In this document: positions 10,238-22,400 of the stretch, in pieces
How positions within the stretch are numbered: position 1 is the first letter of the stretch
Layout of the letters: each line of letters starts with the position of its first letter
DNA from: Schistocephalus solidus
Lineage: Eukaryota > Platyhelminthes > Cestoda > Diphyllobothriidea > Diphyllobothriidae
Direction of reading: 5' to 3'
Assembly (NCBI GenBank): GCA_017591395.1
Contig: WEDG01004286.1
Location: forward strand, 1-64,000
DNA length: 64,000 nt
Notes under the pieces: model-generated
Seen by the model: the letters and a program-made list of their open reading frames with translations, nothing else
Database searches by the model: none
What the model was told of the DNA's origin: nothing
Made by a program: the position numbers and the translations under genes

Positions 10238-12455
10238 CAGTTCAGTTCAGTTTTATTGGGAACATATAGGCAAAGCCTTTGAGCTTCCTACTAACTTCAA
10301 TGATACGTGAAATTAAAACGCCAGCATGTAATGGACGTTATACTGCAGGGCATCGGACAAAACAATTTTAAATTAATATTACTCAAAAATAGGGAGTATT
10401 ATGTTCTATGATGCTAAAATTGTGGATTGGAATGTGTTTTAAGAGATTTTTAGGTTCGGATGTTGTGGTGGTACAAATGGCTGCTCTGTTCAAACTTCCG
10501 CTTAATTGACAATGGCTTTGTAAATGATGATGTCCGCAGGGAAAGCATTCCAGGTCTAAATCACTCAATTTTAGAAGAAGAACCGTCTTGTGTCCAGTCT
10601 TTTACCTGTCACACGTAGTTAAGTAGGAGGTCCTCACAAAGTAGTGGTTGTGGCCTGCTCAAAGAAGTTGCCAGCTGCAAGGCAAAAATCCTGACCCCGC
10701 AGCATGCGAAAGGCTTGTATAAGGTCACCGCGTAGCTGTCTGCAGTCCAGAGGAAACAGATCAAGATTGGACAATCTTGTCTCGTAAGGCAGGCAGCTTT
10801 GAACTTGAGCAAGCTTGGTTGCACGTCTTTGGACCTTCTTAAGGGTGCTGTTGTTATTTATAGGTACGGTCTCCAGGCCAGTTTGGGAAATTCCAATTGT
10901 GGTCTCATGAACATCCAAAAGACCTTATCAAAGCACTCTCTGTCGAACTTTGCAAATTCTCGCTTAATTAGATACAAGCTTGACATGGCAGATTTAACTA
11001 CTTTTGAGCAATGGAATGATGGCTTCCGTAAGGGCCTTATCCATACTCCAAGATATTTCTGAGCCTCTACCTATGGTAGTGGTGTGTTGTCCAGATAACA
11101 AATTCTGTGGTGCCTAGAGCTGGTTTTCCCGAATCACAGAATATTGCACTTGGTAGAATTGAATGGGAGGAGCCAGTTTTTCGATTTTTCCTCGAGTCGA
11201 TGCAAGTTCCCCCGTAAATTTGCTTTATCAGCTTCGTTGTGGATGATCTTCCAAAGCTTTATATCGTCAGCAAACATGGCGTCGATACAATCCAACCCAG
11301 TTACGCAGTCATCAATGTATATGAGGAAGAGGATTGGGTCAAGGACGGAGCCCCAAGGAACCCCAATGTCAACTGCCTCCTCCGCCTAGTGTTGATCGCC
11401 AATACGGACAATTTTAGATCGCCCAATAAAAAGTTTTCTTTCAACTTCAAAAGCTTGCCCTTACCCAATATGGTTCAGTTGATAAAGGAAACGCTTGTGA
11501 GGCACGCTATCAAAGGCTTTCTTGAAGGCCATGTAGACTGCGTGCACAACATTTCCTTCATCAACCTCTTGTGTTCATCGTTCCAGACATAAGAGCGAAT
11601 TGGTTAACAAGCACCTTCCTTTGCGAAATCCATGCTGCGCCTCAGGGAGAAGATGATGCCGCTCCAGAATCTCCACCATTTCATGTTTAATGATTCGCTC
11701 CAAAATCTTGCAACATATGGAGGTGAGACGTACCGGCCTGTGGTTATTTGCGGAAGCCCGGCTGCCACTTTTATGTATCGGGGAATTTAATGTGGTCTTC
11801 CAATCGGGTGAAAATCTACCTACAGGGAGGGAGGCATGCAAGAGTAGACACAAAGGTATTGTCAAATCTACGGCTAACTTCTTCAGCAACTTTGCGTGTA
11901 TTTCATTAGGACTGGGCAATTTGGTTTCGATCAGCTTCAGTTGTTCCTGCAGAACAATGGGTTCTGTTATGACCACTGAGTCAATTGTCGGGACATCTTG
12001 CGCACTATAGTTCTCAGCGGTTAGATTGGCTTTACTAGATAAAAGTGACTAAAAAAGATGCTCAGCCTTTTCCTCGTCCTTTCAAATTTTCACGCATCCA
12101 TCCGTTTTTAACAAAGGGGTGGGCTCTTTATTTAGAGTGCACTGCCTAATGTATACGTAGAAGAGCTTCGGATTTTCTGCCGCACGGTTTATTTAGTTGC
12201 TCTAAAAACTTTGGCGGGCTTTATAACCAAGGTGTTAAATTCTGTGCGTCTGCGTTTTGTACTTCGTCAGCTATTTGACGGTCTTTTCCCTTCGATAAGT
12301 TTGCCGCAGCTTTAGCTTGCGGTTTACTTCACTCTTCAGTGTGGTCGTTAGCCACTGGGTCCTGCCGGTGACTTTTTCCTAATTAGGACAGAAGTTTGTG
12401 AAAATTCCCAGTATAACAGCCTGATATTCCAACATATCCTTGAGAATAAACCCGG
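10238..12455 (-). pseudogene. LINE-D: 5'-truncated CR1/Jockey-type LINE
   Basis: The minus strand runs from a linker (12340-12440, WLTTTLKSEVNRKLK) through the RT fingers (11575-11976: PSPNEIHAKLLKKLA, LNSPIHKSGSRASANNHRPV, LLPEAQHGFRKGR). Motif A reads VYMAFKKAFDSVPHKR (about 11490-11540), with Ala for the first catalytic Asp. Motif B follows (GVPWGSVLDPILFLIYIDD, 11305-11370), then an intact FADD box (11263-11274). The C-terminus is at 10634-10918 (LKKVQRRATKLAQVQSCLPY, RGDLIQAFRMLRG). The 3' end has the AGGC/GCCT stem (10268-10278) and a TCAGT-repeat tail at 10238-10250. Multiple frameshifts and the motif A change make it dead. Confidence 0.8.
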
Positions 12456-12458
12456 TGA

Positions 12459-14650
12459 ATTCCATTCAATTCCATTTAATTCAATATGTTGAGGGAAACA
12501 GGCCTGTGCCTTTAAGTACCCTATTTTCAACATTAAATTAAGTGCGGTACATAGAGAAACCATGTGGGTGGCAAGAGTACAAAAGGCGATCATAAAATAA
12601 AACTAGTTGTGCTTAAGTCTCGAGGTTTTAGATAAATTCCTCATCGCTCAGGCTCGTTTTGGAAAATAAAACTGCCAAGGTTCCTTTTAAAGTATTCCAG
12701 CGATGCTTACATCACAACGTCTTCAAGGAGCGCATTCCGTAGTTTAACCACTCTGACAGAGAAGGATAACTCGTGCACATCCAGCCTTGCCTGCTATACG
12801 CGCAGTTTCAATGCGTGACCTCGGAGATGGGTCGTGGTGGTAAATTCAAAAAGTCCGAAAACTCCAGGCAACAATCAAATCCCTTCGCAATGTGTAATGT
12901 GTGCAGGAGATCAGCACGCTTTTGCCTATAACTCAAAGGGAACCGATAAAAATTCATTATATGGGTTGGATATGTCAAGGAGATTTGACTCCTTAGCATT
13001 TTGGTGGTTTTCCTCTGTTCCCTTTCAAGGCAGTTCTGGTCTTGAACTGTTCAAGGTTTCCAGGCTGGAATAGCATATTCAAAATGCGGCCTTTTGAATG
13101 TTCCAAAAGTCCTAGCGTATATATCTTCATTGAAATTCAACAAGGCTCGTCTTATGGTACGCAGCACAGCAATTGCACTCTTCGCCACTTTCGAGCAGAA
13201 GGGGGATTGTTTAAAGGTGGTTTTCGTCTGCACACTTAGGTTCTTTGGGGTTTCCACGTCTTTGAAGGCTTTACCGATGGGAGAGTAGCTTCTTTTTTTG
13301 CAGATCCAGATGGAATGCCTAAGAGAAGTTTTGTAGACTTATCGACGTTGAAACACAAAAGCTTATCATTCGACCACTCCTCCAACCGAGTAAGGTTAAT
13401 CTGTAGAATATCTACGTCAGCAGGGCTCTATTTTACATTTAAGACTTGAATATTGTCGGAAAACCTTGCTGCATCACAGTCCAGATTCCTGACACAACCG
13501 TCCACGTATATTAAAAACATTATTGACCCTAATTCTGAACCCTGAGGAATCCCACTCTCGATCGCAGCAGAACTTGAACTCTCTTGGCCGATGAAAACAA
13601 CCAAACCCCTTCACATGAGGAAGTTTTCGATCCGCTTTCGCAGGTCACCTCTGAGTACAATTCAGTCAGCTTGTACAGCAGTCTCTCGTGCGGCACAGTT
13701 TCGACTGCATTTTGAAAATCAATGAAGGCTTTGTGATCTGCGTGTCTAACTTCAAGTGCTTAAATCCACCTCTGGAGCGAATACAGCAAATTGTTTGTGC
13801 AGGATCTTCATTTTATGAACCCGTGTTGACAGTTTGATAACAAATTATGAGTCTCTAGGAATTTTTTTCAATTCGCTCTTGATGATCCTTTCCATAATCT
13901 TGCCAAGGGCGCATGTCAAGATTATGGGCTTGTTGTTTGGCACTGACGCCGGGCAACCGCTTTTGTACAAGGGAGTTATATGTGTCAGCTTCCAATTGAT
14001 AGGAAGTGTTTTGGAGTCAAATGACTTTTGAAAGAGCACTGACTGAGTTGCACAAAGTTTATTGGCGAGTTCTTTCAGCAGCTTGGATGGAAGCACGTCT
14101 GGTCCTGGGGATTTCGGCTCTTTTAATTTCTGTTATTCCTTTTGGATCAGAAATTCTGAGAATAGTATGTGGTTAATGCTTGCAGTTGGCAGGTAATCCA
14201 CTGAAGGACGAAGAGAACTTGCCCCGTTTGTGAAAACTAAGCAGTAAAACTGTTAAAAGTACTCGGCCTTTTCCCTGTTTTCAGAACTATCGACGCCCAT
14301 GGCAATCTCAGTCAGCGGTCTTTGATACCTTTTCCTTGTACATCTGTTGAGGTAATTTAAGACTTACTTTGTATTTTGCGTTGCCTTTTGCAGCAATGTC
14401 TTCTCAAATTCTCTTCGCGTTTTAAGGATAAGGCTTCTCAGGATAATTTTCTGTGTTTTATACTTATTAAAATTTGCGACTTGGTGAGTCTCACAATATT
14501 TTTTCCACAACTTGTGCTTCCTGTTTTTCCCCTTTTTAAGTTACTGTCTAGCCACCCAGGACGCTTGTTCTGATGGAGACTCGTCAGTGTGCAGTGGTTG
14601 TCCCTAAGCTGCAGAAGAACATGTTGGAAGGACTTCCAATCGTCTCCCCC
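12459..14650 (-). pseudogene. LINE-E: second minus-strand LINE relic
   Basis: This LINE has the same architecture as LINE-D and lies directly upstream of it in the same orientation. It shows the linker (WLDSNL near 14530-14560), fingers at 13845-14096 (MLPSKLLKELANKLC, LTHITPLYKSGCPASVPN, ALGKIMERIIK) and motif A FIDFQNAVETVPHERLLYKL (13690-13750). Motif B is SGIPQGSELGSIMFLIYVDG (about 13495-13560) and the catalytic box is degraded to FSDN (13452-13463). The C-terminal blocks are at 13051-13257 (KSAIAVLRTIRRALLNF, YARTFGTFKRPHFEYAIPAW) and 12808-12999. The 3' tail is TTGAATTAAATGGAATTGAA-like at 12459-12486. Several frameshifts are present. Confidence 0.75.
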
Positions 14651-14659
14651 ATGAGAAGT

Positions 14660-14860
14660 ACGCTCTGTTTATTTAAAAGGCGTTGCTAATGTTGTCAAAG
14701 ACTTTGCGGAAATCAATGTTAACTAAACAATCTTCGAAGCCCCCTTAAACAGCACTGGTCCATACATCGAGAGAAGTCAGCAGGTGTGAAAGGCAGGAAG
14801 GCCATCACCGAAAACCATGGTGAAAATTCTGTTAGATATCAATTTAATCACACAAATTTA
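14660..14860 (-). pseudogene. Fragment of another LINE RT (motif A)
   Basis: On the minus strand, about 14715-14660 reads CLVNIDFRKVFDNISNAF, a recognisable RT motif A (the I-D-F...FD pattern), preceded by fragments such as GDGLPAFHTC. The wording of the motif differs from LINE-D and LINE-E and looks more like the RTE or R2-like LINE style. Only about 200 bp can be assigned, so the family is uncertain. Confidence 0.35.
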
Positions 14861-15043
14861 GCAAGACATGCGTTACAATGATTTCCATTGCATACAGGAT
14901 AGGCAAGCCGTTTATCCTTCTTAAAATGTTAACTGTCATTTCGCTACCTCACTTAGGTAAAGGAAAACATTTGGTTGGCTTCAATAACAAAAACAAGCTG
15001 TCTGATATCATTGGCAGCTTGAACAGAGATTAAAGATTACATG

Positions 15044-15244
15044 CTAGTTTGAGCGAATGTTTTTGAAGTATGAGCCTAGGGATCCCTTCTGGAATGGAAA
15101 CCTTGTCTGGATGAATTTGGATAAGGACCCGTCCGACTTCGTTGTTCGCAAAGGTTCAAGATCTTCGTTGAAATCCCTCAAAATTGAGTATGTGGTCACC
15201 CCGATACTGACTTCTTTAAGACTTATTTCATAACTTAACCACAT
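15044..15244 (-). other. Unassigned 66-codon ORF
   Basis: A minus-strand ORF with a protein-like composition (EISLKEVSIGVTTYSILRDF, then DLEPLRTTKSDGSLSKFIQ). I do not recognise it. It could be part of a LINE linker or a decayed exon. No flanking splice pattern settles it and no second copy exists in this window. Confidence 0.2.
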
Positions 15245-15249
15245 TACTG

Positions 15250-16011
15250 CATTGAAAATTATGTGCAGTTGGTTAAGAGGCTAGGGATTTGAACTCATAT
15301 TTTTTTAAAAAGACATAGCAGTTGGAATACTATATTTAGAGACAGCTGCCACTAGTGCTTTTAGTTGCCTCGTAAGCGGGCAATTTGAGACGGGCTGGCT
15401 GTCAGCCTGAGTGCTTTCAGAAAAAAGAAATTCTCTTTTGACGTGAAGTTATGCGCCACATTCTGATTAAAAGTGTGTTTCGCCATTGCTCATTCACTAT
15501 CTCAGTTCGTTTAACAAATGTGTCTTTTAAATTCTTTCTTTCGGTTCGCAGTATGGTTGAAAAATCAACCAATACATACATAACCCGTATAGACGACTTC
15601 CTTTGTTGCAAAAACTGCACTAGTGCTTTGTTTCGAAAATTATTTTTACAGGACGTAACCGAGGGTTTAAATAAATTGATGGCTGAGCATTTCCCATTCG
15701 TTATACTTTTAGAATTTTACTAAACTTGCCGTCTCTTAACAATGCTGTAACATACTCTTAAAGAATACCTAGGTCAGGTCTCACTATCTGACTGTAACAT
15801 GCTCACAAATGTTGTACCTGTATTTTTCTTGCGATTTAACAGAGTGCCTGCTGTTTTATTATCAGCTATTTCAACTAACAGCATTCTCATTCCCAGTTAA
15901 CTCATTTCAATTACCTGAAAAAACTGGCTACCAAGCTTGCAATGTCCGAATCCGTTAAAAATTTGGTCAACAGTTTGTCGGCTGTACTTTCTTCTAATTA
16001 CCTGTGATCAA
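15250..16011. other. No gene recognised
   Basis: AT-rich sequence with only short ORFs, the longest being a plus-strand 90-codon frame at 15451-15723 without motifs. No repeat partner in the window was noticed. Confidence 0.5.
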
Positions 16012-16520
16012 TTAGATATGACTGGTTGATCATGACCAACATTCTAGAAATGATAATTTTGATCGCTTTAGGCACCAAATCATGTATTTTGATCAACAGG
16101 TGGAGAAAATGATTTTCTTTCACACTATTGGATTAAAAAAATTACTCTGAAAATGGATAGACTATTCAGCTACATGAACTAGTAAATCATACGCACCTGA
16201 ACCAATGAACACATGAACGTGAACCAGTAAACTTCACTGCAGCCTGTTATAGCCTGTACCCTGTGCTCAGTTACCTCTTCAGATTCATTTAAAACAATAA
16301 ACTTCATTTATTCTTTCACTATGGCCTGTAAATTTCTTTATCTTTTGACTTATTACACATGAATTGGATTTTAACAATATTTGATTGTTAGCATCCGACA
16401 GATGCGAAACTAAGGACCATGGCATATTAAAAGGGAGATATCTTCAGCAGTTTCTAAAAGTTTTACCATAACTGTTATTCCATACCTCTTGTTATACGTA
16501 TCTTAGTAGGCGTTATTTGG
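16012..16520 (+). repeat. Direct repeat copy 1 (about 0.5 kb)
   Basis: This block matches 17628-18160 in the same orientation. Shared landmarks are TTAGATATGACTGGTTGAT at the start, CACACTATTGGATTA, ACTCTGAAAATGG.TAGACTA, AAAGGGAGATAT and TTTTACCATAACTGTTATTCC near the end. The match is imperfect, with an extra run of about 27 bp in copy 2. The ends lack TG...CA, so these are not obvious LTRs. Confidence 0.7.
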
Positions 16521-16764
16521 GGAACGTCGACCCATGGCTGATTGTGAGAGATCCTTTCACCGTTTTACTAACCTTTTTGTTAATTATTCAGAGCGGACGT
16601 TTAGCTTGAACATGACATCAAAGCGTGAACCTTGCTAAAGGCCTTGTGTTATCTGGTAAACTAAGCTAAAATTACCACGTTCCTGCCTCTAATACAGATG
16701 GAATCGATTATGGAATTTTAGTTTTTCTAAATAAGTGTGATATATTAGAATTATTGCGAGCGTT

Positions 16765-17133
16765 GTGACACCACATCGCACTTTCTCGAGATTTATTTTG
16801 TTATTTGCGAGCAATGGCCACCATGACTGTATGCCATCTTCTGGGTTATGTCAAAAAAATGTGGCGCAGACCTTACCTAAGAGGCCTTCATCGAAAAATT
16901 TAAACGCGCTTTTGATAGCTTGCAGAACTTGCATGGCGGTATTTGCAGACTCGACGCATTGCATTAATGACTTCAGGTCTTTCCGGGAGATTCAATTGGC
17001 ATTTGCGTGTCGTTCGGATATATTTGTTTCTGAGCAAGGAAGCATCATTTGGCTAAACTGCACAACAGACTGGAAGAAAGTCCTACGAGGGGCCAAATAT
17101 CTGTATGAATGCCGGTGCTCAAACAAATACTGA
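16765..17133 (+). CDS. Hypothetical 122-codon cysteine-containing ORF
   Basis: An uninterrupted plus-strand frame lies between the two direct repeats. It has eight cysteines: an N-terminal pair (HHDCMPSSGLC), then ACRTC, HC, AC, NC and CRC near the end, with a mixed hydrophobic/charged composition that looks protein-like. It has no RT, endonuclease or zinc-knuckle motif and I do not recognise its family. A GTAAGT sits about 15 bases after the stop (17150), so a spliced continuation in another frame is conceivable. There is no clear signal peptide, and the start codon may not be the true one. It may equally be a chance ORF. Confidence 0.25.
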   Translation: MTPHRTFSRFILLFASNGHHDCMPSSGLCQKNVAQTLPKRPSSKNLNALLIACRTCMAVFADSTHCINDFRSFREIQLAFACRSDIFVSEQGSIIWLNCTTDWKKVLRGAKYLYECRCSNKY

Positions 17134-17627
17134 CAGCCGCAATCCATTGGTAAGTGTGACCGACAAGGGACAGAATGTCCTTGAGAATACACGTTGGTGT
17201 ACTTTTCATCGTTAGCCTTCCGAGAGACATAAATGGTGCTTTGATTTTGGGAGTTGACCGGCAGATGGAGGTAAATAAAACAAAAAAGCGAATTACATCA
17301 GCACGTCCAAGTGAGAAGCTACAATTTCCGCTGTCATCTTTCCCTGTTAGTTACTCATTAGCAATCTCCCACATCGGAGGAAAATAGATTATATTTTCTG
17401 CCATGCAATGAACCGTATTTTCTTCATCCGATGATAGGCATAACATGACACTTCTTGCGGAGCCCGATGGTGTGGAAGTGGTGATGAACAGCTTTTCTAC
17501 GACAGTGTATATTCAAAAAAGTAACCGAAAAGACAACGGGCAATGAATCAATGGTAGATTATTAGACTTATAAACGCGCAATTACTAAAGAATACAGGTA
17601 TGAACTTGAGATCACCCAGATCTGGAG

Positions 17628-18160
17628 TTAGATATGACTGGTTGATGATGAACAACATGTCAAAAATGGGCATCGTGGTACTTTTAGGCACAAAATGCTG
17701 CATTGTCATCAACAAGTGGAGAAACTATTTCTTTTTCACACTATTGGATTACAAATTACTCTGAAAATGGGTAGACTAGACAGCTACATGCACTAGTAAA
17801 ACACACACGCCTGAACCGATGAACACATGTATGTAAACCGGTGAACTACACTGGTGACTGTTTGAGCCAATACCCTATGCTTATTTACCTCTTTAGATTT
17901 ATTTCAAACAGTTAAATTCATATATTCGTTCACTATGGCCTGCAAAGTGCTTTATTTTCGAAGGGATTTAAGCCGGCAGTCTTGACTTATTACACATGAA
18001 TAGGATTTCTAACAATATTTGCTGCATTATCCGCTGGCAGATGGGAAACTAAGAAGAATGATATATTAAAAGGGAGATGTCTTCAGCAGTTTCTATACAG
18101 TTTTACCATAACTGTTATTCCATACCACTTGATATAAGTATCTTAAGTAGGCATTATTTG
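17628..18160 (+). repeat. Direct repeat copy 2
   Basis: Second copy of 16012-16520. It has an extra segment near 17950-17980 (around GAAGGGATTTAAGCCGGCAG) that is absent from copy 1. About 1.1 kb separates the copies. It could be the product of an old local duplication, or a terminal repeat of an unrecognised element. Confidence 0.7.
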
Positions 18161-21084
18161 AAGGTCTTACGCTTTTCGTTACACTAGACTTGCCAAGTAA
18201 AATTAAGTTAGTTAAACGAAATTCAAAGGTCTGTTTAGGCAGACCGCCGATCTTTAACATTCAAAGACTACAGAAGTTGGTTATATTACGTCGTACCTGG
18301 TTTAATTCTTCCAAATAATTGGTGAACACTTCAGGAGACATCGGCTCCTTTACAGGTGTCAACCTCTTCAACCGCAGGGAGTTTTTCACATTGATATTCT
18401 AGCCTTTTTTGGTTTAAGGTCTTAATAGCATGCACCAACTACAAATACCGTAGTTACTATGAGTGCTCTACGTTTTTCTCTCTTTACCGAGATGTAGAGC
18501 AGATTAAAAAAACCTGGAGAATGGATTTATAGTAAAACCCATCGGACGGCCTGTGCACTTATTGTACTTTATACTTATTACATTTGACATGTGCCATTTA
18601 AAAAAATATGCATTGTCACAAATATTGAGCTAGTGGGCTAAAATAATCAGATTCAGTATGATTCTGAACAAAACAGTGAGTAATGTCCACCTTTTTGACC
18701 TGTGCATATACCTTGCTTCATTAGGCCTATAGAACAAAAGTGATTAGTTAACGGCCATGACAGAGCTGTCCTTGTGTGGTTTGATTTTACCTTAGTGTGC
18801 TCTCAGTGTTTTATATGCAGCACAAGTCCTATGTCACCAAGTACTTTGTCATGAGCAGCCAGCTGGTGAGTGGACAGAATATGACTTAGAAATATATTGA
18901 GCTCAATATTGAGTGTGACGCGCTTACTTGAGTCGCATATTGCTTTATATATTGCTTATTCGAGTTCTCACTGTACCGAAAATTTGATATATCGCATCTG
19001 AAGGTTGTGAACGTAAACATAACATCTCCTTAAATTAACTCTAAACTACAATAAAACCATTAATAAACGTTTAGGATTAAATATGCTTTTAGATTGTTTT
19101 ACTTGCAAAATATTAGAAATAAACTTAGGAAATCCATATAATGTGGAAAAAATGTACTAAGTGCTATGCAAGTCTACTTTTATTTAAACATAAATGAAAA
19201 TTATTATAAGCGAAGGGATAAAAATGTGTATCGTGGCTTACAAACTATAAGCACAACTGCAATAAGGATGATACGTGCGTCATAAAGCCCAGTTTTGGTA
19301 AGTATCGTATGCCCAAAATGTCGACAGTCTAGTCCATGAGCGATTGAGAGCAGTCTTTGCTTGACGTTCGAACCCAAAGGTTTTATTTGTTTTCTAATTT
19401 ATTGTCAGTAATCAGCCTATTTGTTTCACATCATACAGCTCGCCTCGTACATCGCAATTACTATGTGGCCAAAGGACGAATATTGACATCATTGGAATTT
19501 ATTTTTTATATTTCTTGAATGCCAGTTATCTTGTTGTTGTTGTTGCCATGGTCACTTATTGGGGATCAGTGACTGTCCAACAAATAAAATATTTGTTATA
19601 AATAGACAAGTACATAGGCACGTTGCTTGACATATATGCTTACTTTACAATATTGCCGAACAGATAAGATGGCTTTGCTTTGAAATACTTTTTCCTTGAG
19701 CGTAAAAGGATACCAATAGTTTCGCTTCTCTACGCCTATTCCAAATATGCCTGTGCAAAAGTAACACTCGATTGTAGTACGCGTTACCGATTTCAATGCC
19801 CATTTATTACAACTTTTTAATGAAAAATAGATCCTTATTATAATAAATAGGGAGAAGATTTATGATGTTCTTTAATTAAAGGAAAATCTTTCCTACAGGT
19901 GCTTGCAGGTGCTTTGAATAAACAGTTATTTCGTCAGTGTTGCTATATAAATTCTGTACAACGTGCGTATTGCATATTGACTGATATTTAGAATAAGCTT
20001 GCATATGTTACCGGATCGGATCAGCTAAACCGGATAGCGGTGAACATGAAACATGATGAATTAATATCCGCAAAAATGACCGCCATTCCGCTTTTTATTG
20101 AAATCCATTTACATTGTAATATGAACATTGGGATTCGCTTTGGGTATTACACAACATAGAATTAAAATATCCTTATGATTCTAGGAAAATTTGTGATTTT
20201 GTTTGACTTTATACAATGTATGATTTCTGATTTTAAGCAACTGCTTTAAATTATCCAAAATATTGATAATATTTTTAGACAATTATGAACTAGATATAAG
20301 AATACAATCTTTGGCGATATCACAGAATGGGCGAGACTTTTCAATTTACAATTTTCAGTTCCTCTGAAAATATCCTAATCATATTCAGAAGTAAAACAAA
20401 AGGAAGAATAGATACCGGGTAAAAAGATAAGGGAGGTTTGCTTAATTGATGTGAAATGTTAACATAAAAACTTAACATTTAGAATTTCATTTAATGAATA
20501 AAAAGGTTGCACTATTAAATCAATATCTCAATATGGAAGTAAGGCACTCACTGGCCACCAATAAAATCCCAAGAATTACACTTATGAGTAGACCATAGCT
20601 GTTTATAACTTTTGACAGTAGAATAAAAACACTCTAAAATACGCATGCAATGCAAAGCTATGCACACTTTGAACTTCAGAGAAATTCATTTTTCCCATAA
20701 TAAGGAATAAAATTCTTTTAGTAAAATGCCACTAGAATCCCAGAATATTATACACTTACTTTAGACCTCATATTTGTGATCAAATGCCCTGGCATTGACT
20801 TGGCTCACATCATGTGACTCTTTGGAAAGGTTTCGTCACGACACGTGCCTAACGGCATGGCCTGTTAAATTATGAATTGTCATACAGAAAATGTTTAAAT
20901 AATAAATTAAATAAGAATAACCATATTAAAAGTACACAGTCAAAATATATACAACTTATTATTTAGGTAATATAAAAAACGGAATATGTGACTCGAAAAC
21001 CTACAAAAAATAATGTGAATAAATGTTTTACTCAGTCTGAATATATGCTTATTTTTTCTAGATTTTTCCCATTATTGACATAAC
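18161..21084. other. No gene recognised
   Basis: About 2.9 kb of AT-rich sequence with only very short ORFs (longest 66 codons at 19596-19796, minus). A 16 bp perfect palindrome, ATATTGAGCTCAATAT, lies at 18894-18909. No transposon motif was found in six frames. Confidence 0.5.
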
Positions 21085-22400
21085 CTTTAAACTTTCCTTA
21101 TTGAAGTGATGTGAACCATGAAGACAATGAAGAACGTCATACCATAGCAGCAATGCCACATTTAATACAAAGGCATTTTGCTAATTGTGCAACAGGCTAG
21201 ACGCGGAAAGTTGTTTTACGGTTAATAGCGATCATCTATACGTCTTATGCCTTTATTAGTTAGGTATATACGGAAATGTTATAAGCGCGTGACACTCACT
21301 GAAGTAGTAAGGATAACAAACGATCGCATTATGTCCACCGGCCAGCCTGCTAATGACGATTAATAACGTTGTATTTTAGCACAAATGCCACATATAAACA
21401 AGGGTATTTTGCAAATTGTGAAAAGGGTAGACGCAGACAGCTTTTTTACGGTTGTGACGAATCATCAATTTGTCATATGGTTTGAGCAGTAAGGTATATA
21501 CAGATGTAAAACAAGTGCGTCACACTCACAGATGCATCAGAATCAGTATATTTGTGGGAAATATAGGTGAGTTACCTTTGGATTCCCTATTTGTATATGC
21601 GAGTTTTGTATCAAATAATTAGGTTCTTAGGATGTTGACCAGGCTAATTGATATAAGTTAACTGGGTGGAACATTATTAAAAATGTGCAGACAGTGAAAA
21701 ATCTCCAAGTGATATTTAGGAGAAAAAACTGTCACCCTTGGGGTGGGTGTCCAAGGGGGGCATCGCGGAGGTCACCTGGATCATCACCGACGTGCTAAAG
21801 ATGCAGTCAGACACGCCATTACTGGTTTCAGAGTCCGCCAAGTGATTTCAAGTCAAGCAGAAATATCTGCCTAGATCATCCTCAGTCCGATGCGGTTCAA
21901 ACCAAGGGAGAACGTTCTGCGACCGCACGGAGTATAATGGCTAGGTGCGGCTGATCCGAACTCTCACGGTGTTACCAAGGTTTGCGTATAGTTATTCCGG
22001 GAAGACCTCGGGGACCTCCAAATCAGAATTATGGGAAAGTGAGAGCCCTCGAATTAAAGTGGTTAGAATATCACTAAATCACATTCTGTTCACCCGCCAG
22101 CGTGCTTCTGACGATAAAGAAACGTTATATCATAACAGTTATGTCACATTCAATACAAATATATTTTGCAAATTGAGCAACATGAAAGACGCAGACAGCT
22201 TTTTCACGGTTTTAACAGATAATCAGTACGTCACAGACATTTACCTCTTAGGTGCAAACATAAGTCAAACAAGCACATGACACTCACTGATGTGGTTAAA
22301 AACTCACTAAATCATATTCTTACCATCCACCAGCCTTCTACTGACGACCACGTTACGTTATATCATAGCCCACATGCCAAAATTTATTGGAAAGTAAGCA
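21085..22400. repeat. Tandem repeat of about 231 bp, interrupted
   Basis: Four diverged units can be aligned by shared landmarks: the ATGCCACAT-type block near 21151, 21382, 22139 and 22370; GACGCAGACAGCTTTTT-like blocks near 21193, 21432 and 22191; and GACACTCACTGA-like blocks near 21291, 21520 and 22276. The spacing is about 231 bp within each pair. Between the second and third units it is about 757 bp, which is one period plus an insertion of about 526 bp. The last unit is partial. Confidence 0.65.
21541..22058 (-). mobile_element. LINE 3' fragment inserted in tandem repeat
   Basis: The minus strand ends at 21541 with CCCACAAATATACTGATTC after an ATAGGG block and the stem AGGT/ACCT (21565-21577), the same terminal layout as 1-187 on the opposite strand. 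Another shared block follows (CAGACAGTGAAAAA..CTCC at about 21690, against 27-45). The GC-richer part at 21740-22040 has no ORF I recognise. It interrupts the 231 bp repeat, so it entered after the array formed. Confidence 0.5.

Noticed and set aside
16012..18160. LTR retrotransposon reading of the paired 0.5 kb direct repeats
   Set aside because: No TG...CA ends, no primer-binding site or polypurine tract, and no gag or pol motif inside.
18894..18909. 16 bp perfect palindrome
   Set aside because: Expected by chance at this AT content, and no neighbouring gene or repeat gives it a role.
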